DNA of 64,000 nt from Amaranthus tricolor (GCF_026212465.1 NC_080055.1:19411451-19475450), one strand, 5' to 3'. Positions 9,791-21,504 are shown, numbered from the stretch's first letter. Translations and numbers: made by a program. Notes: generated by a model not told the origin, from the sequence alone.

Positions 9791-10719
9791 ACATAAGGTA
9801 AGTATTAGGAGAAAAGGAATATGCATAATTTAATAATTTGTGACTAGTATTTAATTTATTATAAAATATAGTTATGTAAGTTTTTATATATTCTATTGAT
9901 ATATTTAAGCTCAAATATTTTTATTTAATTAGATTGCTTTAAGTTGGACACTAAAGCGATTTCAATGAATTATGATGATATATAAATCTTTATATATAAA
10001 TGAGTTTAATAGTTTTCCATTTGGGCTATATGTTAAAAATTGTAAAAACTTGTATTATTATAATATTAAAATTGAGCTCAACTATATTATCAAAAACTAT
10101 AATGTATTAAAAACAAATCTCTTTCATCAATCATATTAGCATAGACCAAAGTGGTCTTTGTTACATTTGTCGTAACTAGATCTTAATGATTATTATACTA
10201 ATACAAAAAAAATGACATAGATTATGAAGTGAATGTGTAGCATGGAAATAACATGCAATGTGATTTTAACGTGTTCACCATAACATAATCAGAGGCGTAA
10301 AGCTAAACTTTATCATAACTTTATTTCTATGTAAAACTTTATAACGAAAATGTTAATACATATGCAATAAATTGAATTTACAAACTCCCACTAAAAGTGA
10401 ACATTTTCCATAGCAGAATCAACACCCATATGAGCCACAAGCACAAGAAACTTTAATAAACGGATTCGAATTAGAGAGTTTGTACCAATATGTGTAACTG
10501 GCAATTCTTTACATTGAACTCTTTCCTTCACAACTAAGATTTGAGAGTCACAAACTTTGACTTCTTCAAACTCTTATTATTATTAAAAAATTTCACAGCG
10601 GAATCATGACAAAATAACTTAAGTGGACTTAGAAGAGAATTCACTATACGCAGTCCCGTGACAAAATTGCACAAAAATCTAAGTTAGTATACCTAGTGAT
10701 CTCAAGTTTATTTTACCTC
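9791..10719. other. Intergenic AT-rich, no gene recognised
   Basis: No open frame with family resemblance. The last few hundred bases may be the noncoding 3' part of the Copia relic that follows on the minus strand, but no LTR could be defined. Confidence 0.35.
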
Positions 10720-11334
10720 CTACGTGAGCTCTTTAATATTCTAATCCTAGATTACTTAAATAACGTCCCAACATCATTGTTATGTATGCTATATCTGAAC
10801 GAGTGCAAACTTGAGCATACATTAAACTTTCTACTGCCGAAGCATATGGAATATTTTTCATTTTCTTTTTTTCAAATTCATTCTTAGGGCACTAAAACAA
10901 AATTGAATTTGTCGCCCTTAGCCACAGGGGTATCTCCAGGTTTGCAATTTTGCATGTCATACATTTTCAACACATTTTTGATATAACTCTCTTGTAATAA
11001 TCTGAGAATCATCTCGATGTGTACCTAATACAAAAGAGGCGTCACCAAGATCTTTCATCTCAAAATTCTTTGATAAAAAGTTCTTGGTTTTGCACAAAAA
11101 ACTTATATCATTGTTAGTAAGCAATATGTCATCAACATACAATCCAGAAAATGTATTTCCTTCCACTAAACTAGTGGCATATGCATTAATTAAGCAAATT
11201 CATCTCGAAACCAAATGAGAGAATCACTTAATAAAACTTCAAATACCATTAACGAGACCCTACTTGAGTCCACAGATTGATTTCTTGAGTTTACATACCA
11301 TCTTCTTTGGGTCACCCAAAATATTTGACCCAAA
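10720..11334 (-). pseudogene. Copia reverse transcriptase relic
   Basis: Read on the minus strand: KMVCKLKKSICGLK, then the catalytic GLYVDDILLTNND, FEMKDLGDASFVLG, CKPGDTPVAKGDKF and IPYASAVESLMYAQVCTR, in the order of a Ty1/copia RT and the start of RNase H. Several frameshifts and stops separate the blocks. No gag, integrase or LTR is attached. A hAT-type terminus (TAACCCGAATGAACACC, 11345-11361) abuts the upstream edge and looks like a truncated hAT end. Confidence 0.8.
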
Positions 11335-11363
11335 ATCAATTCGGTAACCCGAATGAACACCTT

Positions 11364-12506
11364 TAATTGCAACAAGTTCCAAATATATTTTTCGTACGCT
11401 TAGTATCCATCATGATCATAGTTAACTTGAAGGAAATCTTGATCATAAAAGACTTAAGGAAAATCTTAAGGTTTATAGCATGGTTGAGCTTCGTCAAAGT
11501 ATCTCACAACGGCTACGTGCTCAACCTTGTACTCATGAATTTAGAAAGTGTTTTGGATTCCCCAAGTTTTTCAATTTCCTTTTATGTTCTTGGATTTTCT
11601 TACAAGACTCTCTTTGGTCTTTCTTATCCAATTTGGCTTTGTTCCTCCCCTTTATGCTCAAAGTTATGTTTTTCGCAACTTATTCAATTTAGCTACTGAC
11701 TTTGTGTTTGAAAATGTTATACAAATGACCATCCACATTACAGTTCAAAAGGGTATTGGTTGGAAGATCAAACTCATTATTAAAGAAATGTGTTCAATCG
11801 CTTCTCCCCATACTCATGGTGAAGGCAAGCTCTTAGCATTTTCTTAAATCTCGACCGAACTTATCTTCATGTTTGAAAACAACTATAGATTTGGGAACAC
11901 TTGGATTCAAGCTTAAGGATAAAATAACACATTTTTCTGATTTGAGTAATTTGGTGAAGAATCGAATAGTGAAGAGGCTTCACCAGAACGAAACAAAGCT
12001 CCTTTAAGTTTGTCAACCATATCACTTGAATCAGAACTTCTTCTGTTTGGGGGTAAAATCAACCGCTTTTCTCTAGGTTACCTTGTAAAGGGAGTACGGG
12101 TATGGATTATCAATTACCTTCCCTCACCCGGACCATGCTCTCGAGTGGGATATTAGGTATGATGATAATGATCACTTGAATCAACCAAATGTAAATTTTC
12201 ACTCCATCTTCTCTTCCTCCATTTCTCTAAGTCTATAAAGTGAACACTATCATTCTTGAAAACATTCTCTTACTTGTACTTTGCTTAAAATCAGGGAATG
12301 AAGAGCCACTACCAATTTTAAGAACTTAAGAACCGCTAACCACTAATAATGTTAGTGACTTAAGAATCGCTACCATTGTTTGAAGTTTTCAAGAAATTCC
12401 CAAGCCTACGTGGACTCATTTTGGGACTTGATAAAATAGTGGAATCACATTCGAGAAATTAAATAATTTAAGCATTATTTCGATTAAAAATTCTAAACAA
12501 TGCATT
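11364..12506. other. No gene recognised
   Basis: Overlapping short open frames at 11367-11847 in all three plus frames have no recognisable domain and no consistent coding character. The stretch 12060-12180 looks like degraded retroelement sequence, but nothing can be named. Confidence 0.35.
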
Positions 12507-12884
12507 TATCATGAAAGACTGCTAAGGGGTAATATAGAAATTAGTAATAAATAATACTTGTCAATTACTTAAGTTAGGGGGAATAAAATGTAAAGATAAT
12601 TAGTATAAACAAAGAGGAAGGGAAGGGAAGGGAATTAGGATTCATTTAAGTAATAGATTTAAGTGGAGTTTAATACTTGTTAAGAGAGAATAAGCCTCTC
12701 GAATGCTTGTATACTATCTTTTGTAATCGTACTTGTTTACGATCGTTCTTCATTATACAATTATAATTACATTCCATTTCTACAAGCAGTTATTTACATT
12801 TTTGCTTTATAATTTGTTACATTCAAACATTGTGTTATTCTGCCATCACCAACATTTTCCCTATGGCTAAGTCAGTTCATGACA
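12507..12884 (+). repeat. LTR A of composite element
   Basis: 378 bp, starting TATCATGAAAG (TG changed to TA) and ending GTTCATGACA. It is collinear with LTR C once the two insertions in C are removed (about 370 bp). Confidence 0.8.
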
Positions 12885-14929
12885 ATTGGTATCAGAGTGG
12901 TACAGTCTCGGGAGGCTATAACGGTGTCGGAAAACCTATACTCACCGATGAGGTTTAAGGGACCGATCCTTTAGATGCATTTTTGGGAGAGGTTGATGAA
13001 GGACTTCCACCATTGATGAAGCTGAAAATGGTTGTACAATGCAACATTATTCACTCGTTCAAATTATTTTCCGTGGATGAACTCTATGAAAAATGGAGGA
13101 AAGGGATGTGTGAGTTTTGAGATGAAGTTCTTGGGGAAAAGGGAATATCAAGGCACAAATGTAAGCAAAATGGATATTAAATCCTTATCTTTAATGAAGG
13201 AAGTGAGGATGAATTGGTGGGGTCAATGAAATAGAAGATCTCAATAGAAGGAAGACAAAGAAGATAAAGAGGACAAAGAAGAACACAAGGCAGTAGAAGA
13301 AGACAATGTAGAGGAAAAGGAATCAAGTAGCACGTACTCTGAGATTGTGACTCTTGAGGTGTGTGCGATAATCGAGATTCAAGTTTCGCATCTCGAGGGT
13401 GAGAACGAAGAAAAAGATGAATAAGCAAATTCAGAAGTTACAAAATTTGAAGTAGTGGAAGCCGATGATTATACACAAATCGAGGCTCACCGGTGTTCCG
13501 ATACAAGAACAACTATTGAGATTCAAATTTCAGATTTCGAGATCGGAGATAGGCTGATGAACTTCATGGTTCCACTGAAAACCACGACAACGAGATGGTT
13601 TGAAAGAGGTGAAAGGAAAAATAAACAACGGAGGAGATTGGAAAGTCTACGTGAAGGATGGTCGGAAAATCCACCGGAATCCGGTGACACTAATGAAAGA
13701 CATAGCCAGCGAGGGAAAAAGCAGTCGAAGTAGAAAAGTAAAAAGAAAACGAGAATCCAAAGGACGAGGATGACATTACGTGGTGGTTGGCCGCATTTCT
13801 GGTGGTGGCGTTTCAAGATGAAATTTCAGGGACGAAGTAAGAAGCGAGTTGGGGTTGTGGGCGTGGGATTCGATGGAGGTCCTGGTGGTGGAAGTGGAGG
13901 AGAATTAGGTGGAGAAGTAGGAAAGAAAAGAGAAGAAGAGAGAGAAGAAAAGGGAAGAGGCTTGGGGGTATCGGAAGTTTGGGTGGCGACAGCGAAAAGG
14001 TGGCGGTGGATGGAGTAGTTGCTGGCGGCATCAGCGGCGAGATAATTGGAACTTGGGGTGTCGGCGACGACAGGGTGGTGTAAATTTGCTTGGATGTTAG
14101 GCAATTAGTGGTTTTGTTAGAGGCAGTAGAAAGTGGGAAGATGAGACATAAAAGGAAATGAAGGGGGTTAAGATCACGTGGGAATGGGATCCAGGGAAAA
14201 AAGTTGTTTAGGAGGGTGATGTCATTGATAATTCCATCTACTTGAGGAAGGCACATGTCGGGGGAAGGATCCGGAACCCTATTTTGAAATTTTCTGAATA
14301 TGATAAAGGGAGGGAAAATCAATTATTATATGGGAGGGAAGTGAGAGAATGGGCAGTAGATGCCTGGGAAATAGTCTGGGATTTGGAAAGCAAGGTCAAA
14401 CCTGTGGGTAGCCCCATCGATGATGCAAGCAATGACATCATCATTTTTGTAAGGTTAAATGGAAAGTCATCCAGTTGTGTGGCTTTTTTTTCACACAAGG
14501 AGAATTAACCATTTTGGGCTTTTTTATTCTAATTTTGACCCACTCTTTTTCAATATACCTTTTTTTCCTCAAGGCCTTACCTACCCATAATTCTTATATT
14601 TCAGTTAACGCAAACCTTTTTATCTTGAGAGTTGAGAACCAACTACTCTGTACCCAATTCAAATGTTTTATAACTCAGCCTTCTTGGCATCAGTTTGTTC
14701 TTCACTTCTTCACTTTTGACAAAGTAGAACAAGGTACAATGTGTATTCCCTGCAAAGACATAGATCATAAACCGTTAAGTTCGATAACTCGATGGTCTTT
14801 TCTCGGCAGTACCCTATGCTACTTTCCAATTGAAGCTTTGAGCAAAGTATTATTTTTTTTGCTTATGGTCGAAGTTCGTGCCAGCTTTCACCCACCTTGA
14901 GGGCAAGGTGGATCTTTGAGCGGTCGGTA
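12885..14929 (+). mobile_element. Internal region 1 of composite element (no recognisable gag-pol)
   Basis: Open frames at 13032-13229, 13455-13733 and 13770-14018 are short, broken and without a recognisable gag, protease or RT motif. 13240-13440 encodes an acidic Glu/Lys/Asp-rich stretch. 13780-14020 is strongly purine (GA/GG) rich and differs in composition from the flanks. The minus-strand frames at 13523-14322 are shadows of this GA-rich tract. The region ends with AAGGTGGATCTTTGAGCGG before LTR B. Confidence 0.6.
12887..12897 (+). promoter_or_regulatory. Primer binding site (tRNA-iMet type)
   Basis: TGGTATCAGAG begins 2 bp after the CA end of LTR A, complementary to the 3' end of initiator-Met tRNA as in many plant LTR elements. 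The next base departs from the usual C (GTGG), so the match is short. Confidence 0.8.
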
Positions 14930-15072
14930 TGTCATGAAGGGGGTTTTGGGGTTAAGTAACTAATTAAGGGTTTCATAGTAATTACTAGTTAGTTGTTAGC
15001 TTAGGGAGCAAGCTACTTGAGGGAGGGGTTTTTATATAAATAAAGATAAAGGGATAGGGAAAAAGGTATTCA

Positions 15073-15313
15073 TGTTGAAATATAGTGTGAAAGGTAATTA
15101 ATGAATATAGTTAAAAGGTAATTAATGAATATAGTGTGAAAAGTAATTAATGAATTTACCCTAATGTGAATGCATTCAATGTAATTGTGGATGAACTTGT
15201 CTATAAATAAATATGGAAGTTCACCATTGTAAAAACTACACCAATGAGAAAAACATCTCTATCTTCTAACTTTTACTCATTCTACTTCCTCCTTATCTCT
15301 CTAAGTTTTAACA
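15073..15313 (+). repeat. Copia 5' LTR
   Basis: 241 bp, with three tandem copies of a ~27-bp unit (AAGGTAATTAATGAATATAG core) near its start; the 3' LTR has two, which accounts for the 28-bp length difference. TATAAATAAATATGG at about 15201-15215 is a plausible TATA region. Confidence 0.93.
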
Positions 15314-15405
15314 CGTTATCAACACCAGCTTTACCCTTAATAATCAAGAAGGTAATATTTTAAAAAAAATCTAATTAAGCATTTTTTCTTCATTGGTACC
15401 CACAA

Positions 15406-15789
15406 ATGGACCAACAATCAAATGGTGTCAACGTCATTATCCAAGGTGTTTCTAACACATTTTTATATTTTATAATTGAGCATAATTCCATACCCTTCAC
15501 TACAAACCCAGCAAGGACTGATTTAAATCAGCTCCGACATAATAATCCCAATAATACTAATGGTCCACCAGTACCACCAACTCGTAATTCACATGCACGA
15601 CCAACTAATAATCCACTAGTTCCACCGACTAATATTCCACTGGTACGACCAACAAATAATTCATCAACACAACCAACTAATAATGCCCCAACAACAACAA
15701 CTGAAAATAAACCCTCACCAAGTAATAAAAGAACAAAAGATGATGAGGGAGAAACAAGTACTAAACGTTGCAAGATAAATTTTAAATGA
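15406..15789 (+). CDS. Small Pro/Thr/Asn-rich ORF upstream of Copia gag
   Basis: 127 codons starting 93 nt after the 5' LTR. The middle (residues about 50-105) consists of imperfect PTNNP/PPTNIP repeats. The C-terminus has two basic clusters, NKRTKDD and TKRCKINFK, spaced like a bipartite nuclear localisation signal. It resembles no gag, protease or envelope domain I know. It is intact although pol is broken, but a repetitive tract can stay open by chance. Function unknown. If expressed it would be made from the genomic RNA leader. The overlapping minus-strand frame is a shadow. Confidence 0.45.
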   Translation: MDQQSNGVNVIIQGVSNTFLYFIIEHNSIPFTTNPARTDLNQLRHNNPNNTNGPPVPPTRNSHARPTNNPLVPPTNIPLVRPTNNSSTQPTNNAPTTTTENKPSPSNKRTKDDEGETSTKRCKINFK

Positions 15790-16187
15790 CCCATAAAATA
15801 ATTTATTGGACAATGCGTCACCTTTACGGATGACAAGGACACTTTATTGCTTTTGTTATTGTTTTATTTTATACTGCCTATATGGCTGGTTAATTGTTTT
15901 TCTTTTATCGCCTAAATGGACGGTTAGTATTATTTTTATTCTCGTATATTTATATGTGCATTTTTTTATTTGTAGTATTTGCATTTATATCCATGTGCAT
16001 TTTTTTATTTATCTTTTACTTTACGTATTTCTTTTAAGTATACATAAATAATATGATATATTGTACAAATTAGGATAACCCTCTATAAAATAGGATTATC
16101 CCAATTTTTTTTACCACATACCCCCTATCCTTTCAACTTTACTCTTTACATCAAAAGCCCTCCTTCTCCTTCTTCCTTCCACCGACA

Positions 16188-16343
16188 ATGTACCACCATC
16201 ACAAAAACAATCCATCTTCTTCCTCTTCCCATACTTTTAGATTTGAAGAAAATTTTGCTAAACTCAAATTATATATCTCCTTAATTATGGGTTTGGTGGT
16301 CCTTCTTGTAGCATTAGGAATTATAATAATTATGAAGAAATAA
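16188..16343 (+). CDS. 51-residue single-membrane-span ORF in Copia leader
   Basis: The ORF opens MYHHHKNNPSSSSSHTF, followed by FRFEENFAKLKLYISL and a C-terminal hydrophobic stretch GLVVLLVALGIIIIM ending KK. That is a soluble Ser-rich N-terminus with a tail-anchor-like membrane segment, intact from ATG to TAA. It sits between the upstream ORF (ends 15789) and gag (16667). Nothing of this kind belongs to the standard Copia gene set. Function unknown. Tail-anchored topology is inferred from hydrophobicity only. Conservation in sister elements would decide whether it is real. Confidence 0.5.
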   Translation: MYHHHKNNPSSSSSHTFRFEENFAKLKLYISLIMGLVVLLVALGIIIIMKK

Positions 16344-16666
16344 TTTATTTTGAAGAAGAAGAAACAAAATGCACATGATTTTCTTTGTCATATTTTCTTT
16401 TGTTTGTTAGTGCATTTTGTATTATAAATTATACTAATATATTATGTAAATGCTATTTTTTTGCCCTCTTTAGAATTTATTGTCTTTAATTTTTTTTCGT
16501 TCTTCTCCTTGTTATTATTATTATCATTCCTCTTGTTCTTGATTTATTCCTAAATTTATTATCTACAACAAATTCATAACAATAAACCAAGGGGGAGAAA
16601 TTATGAAATTAAAACATCATAATTTTTCTAATAGTTTATTATTATGAAAATATAAGAATTATTGCA

Positions 16667-17872
16667 TTGTTATATACTTACAAAACAATTATATATTATG
16701 TAGCAAGTATTACAGAAATTACCAAAAGACTATTCAACATATTAGACTTAACTGGACAAAAATTCTTAGAATGGAAAGAAGATGCCATCATGAACTTAGA
16801 AGCTCAAGGACTTGAACATACTGTATTAGAAGTAAAAGAAAGGGATCCAATAGATGGAACTCAAGCTACCAAAATAAAGGTGGCTACAAATCAAGAAAAG
16901 GCCAAAGCCTTAGTCCTCTTGAGGCATCATATTCATGATAGCCTTAAATCTGAATATTTATGTTTAAAAGATCCCAAAACATTGTGGGACTCTCTTGTTG
17001 AAAGATTTGATCACCACAAAAGGGTGATTCTTCCACAAGCTAGCCATGAGTGGAAGAATTTAAGATTTTCTGATTTTAAGACTTTCAGTGAGTACAATTC
17101 AACATTATACCGAATTGCATCAATGTTGAAATATTGTGAGCACCCGGTGACTGATGCAGAAATGATTGAACTCACATTATCTACTTTTCATCCATTAAAC
17201 ATTATTCTGCAACAACAATATAAAGAAAGAAATTTCAAAAGATATTCAGATCTCAGTGTAGTACTCTCACTGGCTGAACAACATAATGATCTTGTTTGGA
17301 AAAATCATAATATGAGACCTATTGGATCTCAAGCTATCCTTGAGACACACTCTACTAAAACACATGTGCCTGAAGCACATGCTGTTGAAAATAAAGGCCG
17401 TGAAAATTATAATAATCGTAGTAGAGGACGCGGAAATTTCCGAGGAAGAGGACGAGGACAAGGTCGTGGAAATTTTAATGGACATGGTAGAAAGTTTCAA
17501 GGATTCAGCAGAGGCCACTTTCCCCAAAATTATCAAAATGGTCATTACAATAATAATTCTCGAAGGAGAAAACAAGTTGGTTATCACAATAAATTTAGCC
17601 ATCAAGAAGGAAAAGAAAGTATTTGTTACAAATGTGGCATGACAGGGCATTGGTCACATACATGTCGTACTGCTAAACATTTGGTGGAGCTGTATCTAGC
17701 TTCCCAAAAGAAAAAAGGAAAAGGTGTGGAAGCAAACTTTAATGAAGCAAGCACCTCAATGCCTAATGTCGATCCTTATAATAAAGCAAGCACGTCAATG
17801 CTTAATCTTGACCTTTCAGACTTCTATTTAGATGGCGATGAAAATGATAAAGAATATGAAGAAGATATTTGA
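16667..17872 (+). CDS. gag: Copia Gag (UBN2-type) with zinc knuckle
   Basis: 401 codons as read. The family-typical N-terminus (ASITEITKRLF) begins at residue 13; a TATGTAGCAAGT just before it suggests that an ancestral ATG at 16698 was spoiled by a small insertion, leaving the upstream ATG as the only in-frame start. Residues about 30-235 form the retrotransposon gag domain (LVLLRHHIHDSLKSEYL, LWDSLVERFDHH). An RGG-rich basic stretch (RGRGNFRGRGRGQGRG) follows at about 250-275. A CCHC knuckle CYKCGMTGHWSHTC lies at about 320 and an acidic tail closes the ORF. It binds RNA and forms the virus-like particle. The stop is followed by a 131-nt AT-rich spacer before the protease frame. Confidence 0.88.
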   Translation: MLYTYKTIIYYVASITEITKRLFNILDLTGQKFLEWKEDAIMNLEAQGLEHTVLEVKERDPIDGTQATKIKVATNQEKAKALVLLRHHIHDSLKSEYLCLKDPKTLWDSLVERFDHHKRVILPQASHEWKNLRFSDFKTFSEYNSTLYRIASMLKYCEHPVTDAEMIELTLSTFHPLNIILQQQYKERNFKRYSDLSVVLSLAEQHNDLVWKNHNMRPIGSQAILETHSTKTHVPEAHAVENKGRENYNNRSRGRGNFRGRGRGQGRGNFNGHGRKFQGFSRGHFPQNYQNGHYNNNSRRRKQVGYHNKFSHQEGKESICYKCGMTGHWSHTCRTAKHLVELYLASQKKKGKGVEANFNEASTSMPNVDPYNKASTSMLNLDLSDFYLDGDENDKEYEEDI

Positions 17873-18003
17873 ATTTTTCTTAACAATGTTGTGGTGCTTA
17901 TTTAGTTGTATTTCTTTTTATATGCAATCTCCTTTTTATGTATTGATATCACCTTATGTTAATGAAATTTTATTTTAACTATCTATTTATTTAATATGAA
18001 GAT

Positions 18004-19396
18004 ATGGATCAATTTGAAAATGGAGTTAAATATCAATGCCTCCTAGATAGTGGAACAACTCACACTATCCTAAAGGACAAAGAATACTTTTCTGAGTTGA
18101 AGATGGTGAAAGCAGATGTCACCACAATCTCTGGAACCACTACACTAATAGAGGGATATGGAAAAGCTCAAATAATACTTCCTAATGGGACAAAGCTAGT
18201 AATTAATGATGCTTTATATTCGAGTAAATCTCGACGAAATCTCATAAGTTTCAAAGATGTACGCCAAAATGGTTATCATTTAGAAACAATGACCGAAAAT
18301 CATACTGAATATTTATGCATCACATCTGAAAAACGCGGCAAAAAAAGCATTCATGAAAAATTACCAGCATACTCATCGGGATTATATCGCATTAATATAA
18401 AATCGGTTGAGATAAACATGGTGTCTAACAAGAAGTTAGATAATAAAGAAATGATAAATTTATGGCATGACCGATTGGGTCATCCTGGTGTGGGAATGAT
18501 GCGAAAAATTATTGAAAATTCAATTGGGCATCCAATGAAGAAAATGAGAATTTCCCGACCAAATGAATTATCATGTTCTGCATGCTCACAAGGCAAATTG
18601 ATAATCAGACCATCTTTAAATAAAATTGCTACTGAAACTCCTAAATTTATAGAAAGAATTCATGGAGATATATGTGGGCCAATTAATCCTGCTTCTGGGC
18701 CATTTAGATATTTTATGGTATTGATTGATGCCTCAACACGATGGTCACATGTAAGTCTCCTACAAACTAGAAATGTGGCATTTGCGAAATTACTTGCTCA
18801 AATCATTCGATTGATAAATCAATTTCCAGATTATACAATTAAGCGAATAAGGCTTGCCAATGCCGGAGAATTTACATCTCAAACTTTTAATGATTATTGC
18901 ACGTCAATTGGAATTGACGTAAAACATCCAGTAGCTCATGTTCATACTCAAAATGGTTTGGCTGAATCATTGATTAAAAGACTCCAATTTATAGCAAGAC
19001 CATTATTAATGAGGTCGAAATTGCCATCATCTGCGTGGGGACATGCAATAATACATGCATCGTCATTGATAAGATTGAGACCAAGTGCTTATCATAAATA
19101 TTCACCACAGCAATTAGTGCATGGTCGAGAACCAAATATATCATACTTGAAAATATTTGGATGTGCAGTATATGTCCCAATTGCGCCACCCCAACGTACA
19201 AAAATGGGTCCACAAAGAAGGATGGAAATTTATGTTGGATTTGAATGCCTATCAATTATCAAATATTTAAAACCAATAACTGGTGATTATTAATGCTAGA
19301 TTTGCAGATTGTCATTTTAATGAGACAATATTCCCATCCTTAGGGGGAGAGAAAGTGGACCCAAATAAGAAGGAAATAGATCTCACATGAAATGCA
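18004..19396 (+). pseudogene. pol: Copia protease-integrase, defective
   Basis: The open frame 18004-19293 starts with an ATG. Aspartic protease motif LLDSGTTHTI is at residues 14-23. The GAG-pre-integrase block is LWHDRLGHPG, with CSACSQGK completing the HHCC zinc finger. The integrase core has the first Asp in HGDICGPI and the Glu in QNGLAESL, but the second catalytic Asp is replaced by Ala (RLANAGEF instead of the usual LDNAGEF), which should abolish strand transfer. Frame is lost at about 19293; the continuation (19294-19396) is readable only with shifts. Confidence 0.9.
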
Positions 19397-21504
19397 ATGC
19401 ACTTGAAAATATATGATCCAAAAACGAATGCTTCTGAACAAGAAGTTAGAAAAATTGTCCATAATCAATATATTGCAAACAGATTACCTGATGCATTTGT
19501 AGAAACAAAGCAATTGACAAAATCATATATTCCTACCGCAAATATTCCGGCACGAATTGAAATTCCCACTGATAACAAAACCACTGATAATGAATCTATT
19601 GCACGCCGGAAGCGTGGAAGACCACTTGGTTCAAAGGATTTGAATCAAAGAAAATCCAAAAGGTTGAATGAAATGACAAATGTTATCAATATTACTTCTT
19701 CAATGAATTGTAAAGAAACAAGTTTTGGAGATAGGATGAAAATCTCAGAGAAGAAGAAAATAATAATATCAAAGATAACAATGAAATTTCGATTAATTAC
19801 ATTTCAACTAAAAGGCAAATAAATCGAAAGAATGTTATTGTTAATGATGCACTTGCTCATTCAATCGCCACCAAAATAACACTTGATGAAAATGATATAG
19901 AACCAAGAACGATACAAGAATGTCGGCGTAGAAATGATTGGTCAAAATGGAAAGATGTTATTCAAGCGGAATTAAAGTCACTTGAAAAACGAGAAGTTTT
20001 TGGACAAATTACCCAAACACCAAATGGTATAAAACCGGTCAGCTATAAATGGGTGTTTGTAAGAAAAAGAAATGAAAAAGATGAAGTGGTCAGATATAAG
20101 GCACGACTTGTAGCACAAGATTTTTCCCAAAGACCAGGGATCGATTATGAAGAAACGTATTCTCCAGTAGTAGATGCAACTACACTAAGATTCTTGATAA
20201 GTCTAGCTGTCTCAAACAGTTTGCAAATGCGACTTATGGATGTTGTGACCGCATATTTAAATGGTTCACTTGATACAGTCATTTATATGAAAGTCCCTGA
20301 AGGACTTAAGTTGCCAGAAAACCACCAATCACGAGAAATGTTTTCCATAAAGCTGAAAAGGTCACTTTATGGACTAAAACAATCTGGAAGAATGTGGTAT
20401 AACCGTCTTAGTGAATATCTCCTGAAAGAAGGATTCAAAAATGACCAAATCAGTCCTTGTGTATTTATTAAACGGACTCAATCAGGATTTTCTATAATTG
20501 CAGTTTATGTTGATGATTTAAATATCATTGGAACTCCCAAAGAGCTTGAACAAACTGCAAAATATTTGATGAAAGAATTTGAAATGAAAGATCTCGGGAA
20601 AAAAAAGTTTTGCCTTGGATTACAAATGGAGCACTTAAGGGGTGGAATCTTTGTACACCAATCAACTATACAGAAAAAGTCCTAAAAAGATTTCATATGA
20701 ACAAAGCTCATCCGTTGAGCTCTCAAATGATAGTGCGATCATTAAAGCCAAAAGATGATCCATTTCGACCTTGTGAAGAAGACGAGGAGATTCTTGGCCC
20801 TGAAGTGCCATATTTAAGCGCAATTGGAGCTCTGATGTATCTAGCTAATAATACAAGACCTGATATTGCTTTCGCTGTTAATTTATTAGCTAGATATAGT
20901 AATTCACCAACAAAGAGACATTGGAGCGGAATAAAACATTTGTTACGCTACCTTCGAAAACTAAAGAACTTGAACTATTTTATAGATCAAAGCAAGATGC
21001 TACTTTGTTGGATATGCAGATGCTGGATACTTATTAGATCCCCATAAGGCTAAATCACAAAATGGATATGTATTCACATATGGAGGTACCGCAATATCTT
21101 GGAGATCCACGAAACAAACACTGACAGCGACATCATCAAACCACGCAGAATTGATCGCCCTTTATGAAACAAGTAGAGAATGCATTTGGTTAAGGTCAGT
21201 AATTTGTCACATTCAAGAAAAATGTGGGATAAACTCGATAATAAATTCTCCAACTGTAATTTTTGAAGATAATACCGGTTGCATTGAACAAGTTAGTGAA
21301 GGCTTCATAAAAGGGGATAAAACCAAACACATAGCACTAAAAATCTTCTTTGCACATGACCTCCAGAAGTACAAAATAGTAAAAGTCAAACAAATTCAAT
21401 CAAGTGAAAATCTTGCAGATCTATTCACAAAGTCCCTTCCATCAAAGAGATTCGAGCAAGTTGTATATAAAATTGAAATGTGTCATCTACGAGATATCTG
21501 TTGA
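19397..21504 (+). pseudogene. pol: Copia integrase C-terminus, reverse transcriptase and RNase H, frameshifted
   Basis: 19397-19822 is the basic integrase C-terminal/linker part (ARRKRGRPLGSKDLNQRKSK). RT runs from about 19830: KWVFVRKRNEKDEVVRYKAR, LMDVVTAYLNG, catalytic VYVDDLNII, FEMKDLG. A frameshift at about 20610-20685 moves to a second frame ([20 protein letters not shown]), and another at about 21030-21150 leads to RNase H (ISWRSTKQTLTATSSNHAE, then VIFEDNTGCI and ENLADLFTKSLP). At least three lesions, so no functional Pol. Confidence 0.92.

Noticed and set aside
11367..11847. Three overlapping plus-strand frames of 70-110 codons
   Set aside because: All three phases open with no recognisable domain or codon consistency.
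13523..14322. Pro/Leu-rich minus-strand frames of up to 169 codons
   Set aside because: Mirror of a purine-rich plus-strand tract inside a noncoding LTR element; overlapping frames in several phases.
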